Positions 57,929 to 64,000 of a stretch of 64,000 bases of DNA are shown here, one piece after another. The stretch is from Diphasiastrum complanatum. Taxonomy: Eukaryota; Streptophyta; Lycopodiopsida; Lycopodiales; Lycopodiaceae. How positions within the stretch are numbered: the first letter of the stretch is position 1; each line of letters begins with the position of its first letter. The notes under the pieces are model-generated. The model searched no databases. It was not told the origin of the DNA and saw only the letters and a program-made list of their open reading frames with translations. The stretch is taken from positions 18,674,925 through 18,738,924 of the forward strand of contig CM055103.1 of the NCBI GenBank assembly GCA_029204225.1. The letters run 5' to 3'. The position numbers were made by a program, and so were the translations under genes.

Positions 57929-57929
57929 C

Positions 57930-58043
57930 GGGGAAGGCCCCCATCCTCGGGCCTTCCCAATTTAAGGCCTTGGGCCCTTGGGCTGCCGCCCTCGGGCCCA
58001 AGGGCCTTAAGTTGGGGAAGGCCCTCGGACGGGGGCCTTCCCC
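57930..58043. repeat. GC-rich inverted repeat (hairpin)
   Basis: A left arm at 57930-57977 and right arm at 57994-58043 are complementary over about 50 bp with only a few mismatches and small gaps (GGGGAAGGCCCCC against GGGGGCCTTCCCC at the base, GGGCCC at the tip), around a 16-bp loop. It is flanked by ATAGTGCTT and the inverse AAGCACTAT. The GC content is strikingly higher than its surroundings. Confidence 0.85.
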
Positions 58044-58527
58044 TATACATAAGCCAAAGTTGGAAGCACTATATTGCAAGCCAAGGTGGTAAATTTCTTT
58101 AGATGTTGAGAATATGAGGTAAGATTCCTTTGTTCAAATACTCGGATGCAATGTTTTTTATTTCAATTCAATTATAGGTATCATATCATTCTCAAACCTC
58201 AAACACATTATATAATATTTTGACCTGTTCAGGTGCTAATTCAAGTGTTGGGTGGTTAGATATATAAATAAGTAGATGCAAGAGCATGCAAAGCAACAAT
58301 ATCAATCAATTTCCTATAAATAACAAGAGCTACTATTGTTTGTGACAAGATGGTGGTCACTGTTCGAGATGGCAAGCCCATCTTTATGGACATGATAATA
58401 AGGAATGGGATTATATTAACATTGACAAAACCAAAAGGTGGGAGCTTGGTTCTTTAATATAACATCGGAATCTAGGAGAGAATACAAGTCATTTTTTAAA
58501 TAATATCATCATAATAACTTCTACTGA
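58044..58527. other. AT-rich spacer, nothing recognised
   Basis: No coding or repeat motif found, apart from the AAGCACTAT end noted with the hairpin. Confidence 0.55.
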
Positions 58528-59540
58528 GTGATACAGTTGTGTATCTCTCGCGATCATTATAACACCAAAGCCTGCTACACAAAGCCTATGGTAGGCCTAT
58601 GTGGCTTGCCATGTGGCAAAATCCCAAGCCTGCACGAGCCAGCCACAAACCCATTCGAGGGACGAGAATCTGATAGAGCCGAATCTTCAAGAGTCCGAGC
58701 CCATTTTCATGGTGCTGAAACATCACACGCCAGATCACACCTAAACGGAGCTCTTGCTGCCCACGGTGCTCATATTGACAAGCAAACACCCAAGTTGGAT
58801 CTACCCAAGCTTGACGGTAGTTCGGACCCTCAACGATTTTTGCAAATCTTTGAGAATGCATGTAATGTGTATGGCGATGCTGTGCTCCAACTGTTTTCAA
58901 TGACCATGATCGCTAAAGCACGTGGTTGGTTTTGTAACCTCGATCGTGAAGATAAATTGGATTGATCTAATCTGAAAGATTCTTTTATCAAGTGTTTTAA
59001 GCCCTTTCGTTTGATAGAGAGTCCTTTTGTCAAATTGAGTAATATCAAGATGACAAAAGATGAACGCGTACGAGACTAAATATATATCAGCCTATCCAAG
59101 CACATGCCATCCAACGATATCAAGAACAACTGTCACAATGTGGACATTCCTCACATTATCACGAATACCCACCGGAAAGTCCAAAACCACTAGCAATACA
59201 AGATGGTTATGCCATTATACAAAGGCCCATGAACAGCAGATGTTTCATCTGTGGTGAAACCGGCCACTTCATGGTTGATTGTCCAATCAAGACCAAGTAC
59301 CATGCCGAGTGTCCCAACTGTGACAGAAAACACAGTTTCAAAGACTACCCAAGACACCCAAGCAAGATCCTACCTGCCCAACATGTCAGTTACAAATCAC
59401 GATCCTCACGACAACACTACACGAGCACCATAGCAACCAACAGTTCAACCTGTTGCTCAATCAAGAAGTTCCTTGAGAACTTTTGCATTACCATGACATT
59501 TACCATATCGATATTCAAACATAGACATTATATGAAATGA
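58528..59540 (+). pseudogene. Gypsy family G gag fragment with double zinc knuckle
   Basis: The gag part reads LPKLDGSSDPQRFLQIFENA and continues to ARGWFCNLDRED, followed by a stop. In another frame CFICGETGHFMVDC and CPNCDRKHSFKDYP follow at about 59240-59350, one good and one decayed CCHC. It is cut at about 59540 by the LTR region of the next element. The gag resembles the one at 60737. Confidence 0.75.
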
Positions 59541-60121
<581 letters not shown>

Positions 60122-60122
60122 G

Positions 60123-60141
60123 TGGCACCGTTGCCGGGGAT
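60123..60141 (+). other. Primer-binding site, Athila/Tat-like
   Basis: TGGCACCGTTGCCGGGGAT closely matches the TGGCGCCGTTGCCGGGGA site of plant Athila/Tat-type gypsy elements. One G separates it from the LTR end. Confidence 0.85.
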
Positions 60142-60736
60142 AGGAATCACTAACTAGCTATAGTTTCATTTTTAGCTGCTTTTGCTTTATAGAGTATTTT
60201 TAGGTGGATTTTGGGGTAGATTTAGCTTATTTTTTGTACTTTCTTTTGGTTGGACTGTTCACAGCTAGCGAAGGAGGTGTGGAAGGGTAGTGGAGATCCA
60301 AAAAAGCCTCTAAGGGCTTGGCATCCAACCAAAAACTTTGAAAGACCTTAAAAAATGTTCAAATCTAGTTTTGGAAGAAAAAGAGGCCAAAATTCCATCA
60401 AATTTTGTTTTCTCAAAAACTAGTGGGAACTTACCTTCGCATGACTAGCAGCAACTCCAAGGTACTATTTTAGACCTGCATATAAGCCTGCAAGGATTAC
60501 TTCCAAGCAGATTTAGAAAAAACAAAGAAAAACCATAAAAAATTCAAAATTCCCTTGAAAAAACCAATAAAAAATTCAAAACAACAAACCAACCTTCGCA
60601 AAGCCCTTTGAAGTTCCATCTCAGGCCGATCAGTACCAAGAGGAATTGCAAACCAAGCACCAAATCTCCCCAAAGTTGTAGTTGCGCAAATTGAGGCAGA
60701 AGCAGAACCAGCAGCAATGAATCCAATGGATTAGAG
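60142..60736 (+). other. Untranslated leader of gypsy family G copy 2
   Basis: This lies between the primer-binding site and the first gag motif. It has no open frame with recognisable content. Confidence 0.55.
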
Positions 60737-61560
60737 ATGCCAAAATATGATGGATCATCAGATCCTATTAGATTCCTCCAGATCTATGAGCAAGTGTGCA
60801 AGATCTATGGCAGGCGGACACCGACGGAAAAACTGATGTTGTTCCTCATGTCTCTGGTGGTTGTAATACAAAATTGGTCCTTCAACCTATTGGAAGAAGA
60901 GAAAACCACTTGGAAAGGGATTAAAGCGGCTCTCACCCACTCCAAATCCACCAGAACAAAACTAGCTGCAATATCCCCAACAAGAAAACGTATGGTGTCC
61001 TGTTTGCACCCAGAACCATACAACACATGAGTGTCCAGTGTTGAAGCAAAACTTCAAGCTGACACAACGGTAATGCCACCCATCATCACACAAAACGACA
61101 TTTTGCCCATTCAGTCCTCAAAGCATACAACAAAAGATGAATCAGTATCAGACCTCTTATCCCTATCATCAGGGAGCACCGAATGTGGCACCACGGTATG
61201 GCGCGCCAAATAACCAATAGCACATGGCCTTACCTGCACCACCAGGGCCAACTAACAATCAAGTGGCTCATGTGAATTTGACAGCAGCAGAGCAAGAACC
61301 GCCACCCCAACCTGAGCAGTAGTAGTGGTATGGTCCGGAAGAGGCATTTGTCGACCCAACAATCAACAAATAATATGCGACCTACGCTGCACAACCTCAA
61401 CGTCAGGGAGGTAGGATATATGGCTACTATGGATGCGGTGAAGGCCACCGAATTGTAGAATGTCCTTATAAGGTATAGTATACAGCCTTTTATCGAGAAT
61501 GCAGATATAGGCATTGCTACCAGAACTGCCCAATTAGACCTGGAACAAGTGCACCCTTGA
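60737..61560 (+). pseudogene. Gypsy family G copy 2, gag
   Basis: The frame starts MPKYDGSSDPIRFLQIYEQV, then FNLLEEEKTTWKGIKAAL, and is then disrupted. A CCHC knuckle reads YGCGEGHRIVECPY near 61430 (first Cys replaced by Tyr), followed by a second Cys-rich segment CRYRHCYQNC. Gag would coat the element RNA; this copy has several stops. Confidence 0.75.
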
Positions 61561-63440
61561 ATTTGATCTCAGTGCAACCGACAACAGTTCCAGAAAGGAT
61601 GCCACAGGAAAAGCAAAACTCTCATGTTCCAATGCTAGCAGTTACGCGAGCACAGAAACATATGAGAGTGGCTCCATCAACATCATCTGTATCCATGGTC
61701 GATGATCAACCCACAACAGCAGGACCATATCCTAATTTAAGGGAAGAAGGAAGGCAATACCATAAGATACATCATTGGATACAAGATGCACAGGTAGAGG
61801 AAGCAACGCGAGCAAAGAAAAACTAGCAGCACCCAGTACCATGAGTCGAATCTCCATTGTGAACAGATCAAAACGACTATTTGCACCATCACGAAGTACC
61901 ATTTCACATGGGTGAGCCTGAGTTTCCACAATCAGGAGTGCTCGCAAGTTTGCTAGCTAACCACATGGACATATCCTTTGGGGAGCTCTTGCGGGTGGCG
62001 CCACAAGCTAAAAGCACACTGAGAGATTTTAGTTCAGAGTCGGAACCTACCACAAGGGAGCCCTTATATTGTGCGAGATACAAAGGAACAAACAGCGTCC
62101 TCCATATTGGGGTAGCGTGGGAAAGTGAGGAGCACAACATCACCCGGCCAATCAAGCACAAGAGATTCGAGGACGAAGTAGTAGTGGTAGATGGAGGATC
62201 AGGTGTAAATTTGATCTCCACTACCTTGTATCAGAATTGGGGTCTACAAGGATTGAAACCAACAAAATTAGCTATCAAATTAGCAGATCAATCCTGTGTA
62301 AACCAAAGGTGTAGTTGACAGCATTCCGGTAAGAATAGCGGGAATGCAGTTAGTAATCACCTTCATGGTGATGGACATATCAGAATCTCCTTCTGCATAC
62401 CGCGTATTAATAGAAAGTCCTTGGTTAAGGATCGCGCAAGTGGGTCACAACTGGGGAACCAGAAAACTTACCTTTGAGAATAGAGCAGGCAGTAAAGGTT
62501 GACTCCACCACATGGGCGGTGAAACCAATTACACCAAAAGCTGATGACGGATCGTCCACCACCGCACACAATTGATCTCCCAAGGAAAACCAAGGGAGGT
62601 CACTACGACTCTGAAATGGATATCATGAGATGATCATTGGTGATAGTTGACTATATGGCTGGGCATGCTTGTCAACCTAGTTCAGATCCAGAACCCAACA
62701 TATCTTCACCCAAGTGCTATACCATGGACACACCAATTACTTTCGGGGTGAATATGATCAATGTAGCATGGCTGTCTGTAGAAACTATTGAAGACCTTGT
62801 CGACGATGATTTAGTCCCTTGGCAATATGCTTTTACCTACAACAAGGAGACTGAGCTGATTGATGAGCAGGTTCTGCAACATATGGACCCAGATCGCTAT
62901 GGAATGAGAAAAGTACCAGCTCAGCCACTTCAAAGATCACCCATGACAAAAGTTTCCAAAGTAGAACCACCCAAGGCACTTGTAAATAAAAGCATCAATT
63001 GAAACAGCGATACAATTAGGTGATCCGATGGAGCGATCTACCGGAAGAGGCAATAGCTACAATAGATATTGATATTCATAACCACGAAGCGAATATCAAA
63101 CTGGATCCCAAGAAAGGTAACAAGGACAACAACTATGTTGATAAAAAAGAGAAAAAAAAAGTGTTGGACTCCTTGAAATCAATCCAATTGGAGACAGATG
63201 CAGCGTCATCATCCTCAAGGATGACCGAAAATCCAAAGATTACAAGTCGGGCTAAGATCAACATGCTGAAGGAGGAATCCCGACAAACACCAGTTGACGA
63301 GATGCCAGAAACCTTCAAGAACTATACCTTGGATGACGTGGTAATCATGATGTTGCAAGCACAAAGAGAACCTGATCAAAATCAAGAACCAGTGGAACAA
63401 GTCTTTGAAGGACCCAGCACGGACACAACCTATAGTTGAG
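61560..63440 (+). pseudogene. Gypsy family G copy 2, protease and conserved linker
   Basis: The frame LAVTRAQKHMRVAP leads to NHMDISFGELLRVAPQAKST and the protease motif VVVDGGSGVNLIS with LYQNWGLQGLKPTKLAIKLA (about 62190-62290). Next come MQLVITFMVMDISESPSAYR and GHNWGTRKLTFEN, then MDTPITFGVNMINVAWL. An acidic segment ends with FKNYTLDDVVIMMLQAQREP near 63330. Most of these blocks recur in copy 1. The function of the linker between protease and RT is unknown to me. Confidence 0.78.
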
Positions 63441-64000
63441 CCAGGTGAAGAAGAGAAGATTGTACATGTGGGAGAACAACTGACACCCACCCAATTCAAA
63501 AGGCTACGTGCATTTTGGTGGAATCAAAGATTGCTTCGCATGGAATTACAAAGATTTGAAGGGTATACCACCAACCATAGTCCAGCATACCATACCCTTG
63601 GTGGATGGAGCAGTCCCCAAGGTAAGCTGCTACTATCGCTGCAATCCTAACTACACTAAAATGATTAAGTAGAAGTTGTAGAAGCTGCTTGACGTCGATT
63701 TCATTTATGAAATCGAGCACACAAAATGGGTATCACCAATAGTCATAGTACCCAAGAATAATGGCAAGATGTGAATCTGTGTGAACCTGAAAGTGTTAAA
63801 TGCAAGAAATGTCATGAATATCAGATCTCCTTGAACCCAAAAAAGTGTCAGTTTTGGGTGACACATGGCCTCATACTAGGCCATATTGTATCAAGACACG
63901 GAATCGCCACTAATGTATCAAAGTCATTGTTGATCTGCCACATCCAAGGACGATTCGCGGAGTCTACATGGTTATGGGCCAACTACTACCAAATTTTCAT
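63441..64000 (+). pseudogene. Gypsy family G copy 2, RT with internal deletion
   Basis: The start of RT is visible (CFAWNYKDLKGIPP, YEIEHTKWVSPIVIVPKNNG, CVNLKVLNARN). The sequence then jumps near 63825 to QFWVTHGLILGHIVSRHGIA, which lies beyond the active site in an intact gypsy RT. The core with the catalytic YxDD is therefore deleted. The element runs off the window. Confidence 0.75.

Overview
The window is nuclear DNA of a land plant with a large, repeat-rich genome. It has one real multi-exon gene with an 11.8-kb intron, no prokaryotic signals, and LTR and non-LTR retrotransposon sequence of plant type almost everywhere else. I cannot name the species. The long intron carrying a whole retrotransposon, the decayed element load and the very long GA/TA microsatellites would fit a gymnosperm, fern or other large-genome lineage.

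Region 1 (1-16.9 kb): a minus-strand gene for an ARID plus HMG-box DNA-binding protein (the plant HMGB9/10/11/15 type). I rebuilt six exons from splice sites and reading phase: 16026-15308, 3478-3400, 1236-1080, 955-824, 634-225 and 65-1. The 3' end lies beyond base 1. Intron 1 holds a structurally complete Ty3/gypsy chromovirus (6277-12493), with two 373-bp LTRs, a perfect 5-bp target-site duplication, an iMet-type primer-binding site and a chromodomain. Its coding frame is broken. A GC-rich upstream region with a diverged internal duplication lies at 16.03-16.9 kb.

Region 2 (16.9-38.2 kb): an AT-rich transposon graveyard. It contains gypsy fragments (one inverted fusion), a copia RT/RNase H tail with part of its 3' LTR, an antisense copia gag-integrase fragment, a decayed reverse transcriptase with an N-terminal zinc finger, and a nearly intact copia element (30614-36237; 5' LTR truncated, two frameshifts). 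Two members of one approximately 290-bp LTR family lie at 20.3 and 37.9 kb.

Region 3 (38.2-54.4 kb): decayed LINE, gypsy and copia pieces, including an L1-like RT at 47.4-50.0 kb that is interrupted by another repeat. It also holds two further members of an unnamed dispersed repeat first seen at 17.6 kb.

Region 4 (54.4-64 kb): an 86-bp tRNA-like SINE head flanked by a perfect 15-bp duplication, long TA and CT microsatellites, a two-part satellite-like array, a possible 1.07-kb terminal-inverted-repeat element, a 114-bp GC-rich hairpin, and two decayed members of one gypsy family. One of these retains a Tat/Athila-style primer-binding site.

No genes act together as a pathway. The biological interest is the host gene with its huge element-bearing intron, and the record of nested and chimeric retroelements. 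I found no convincing new multi-gene system.
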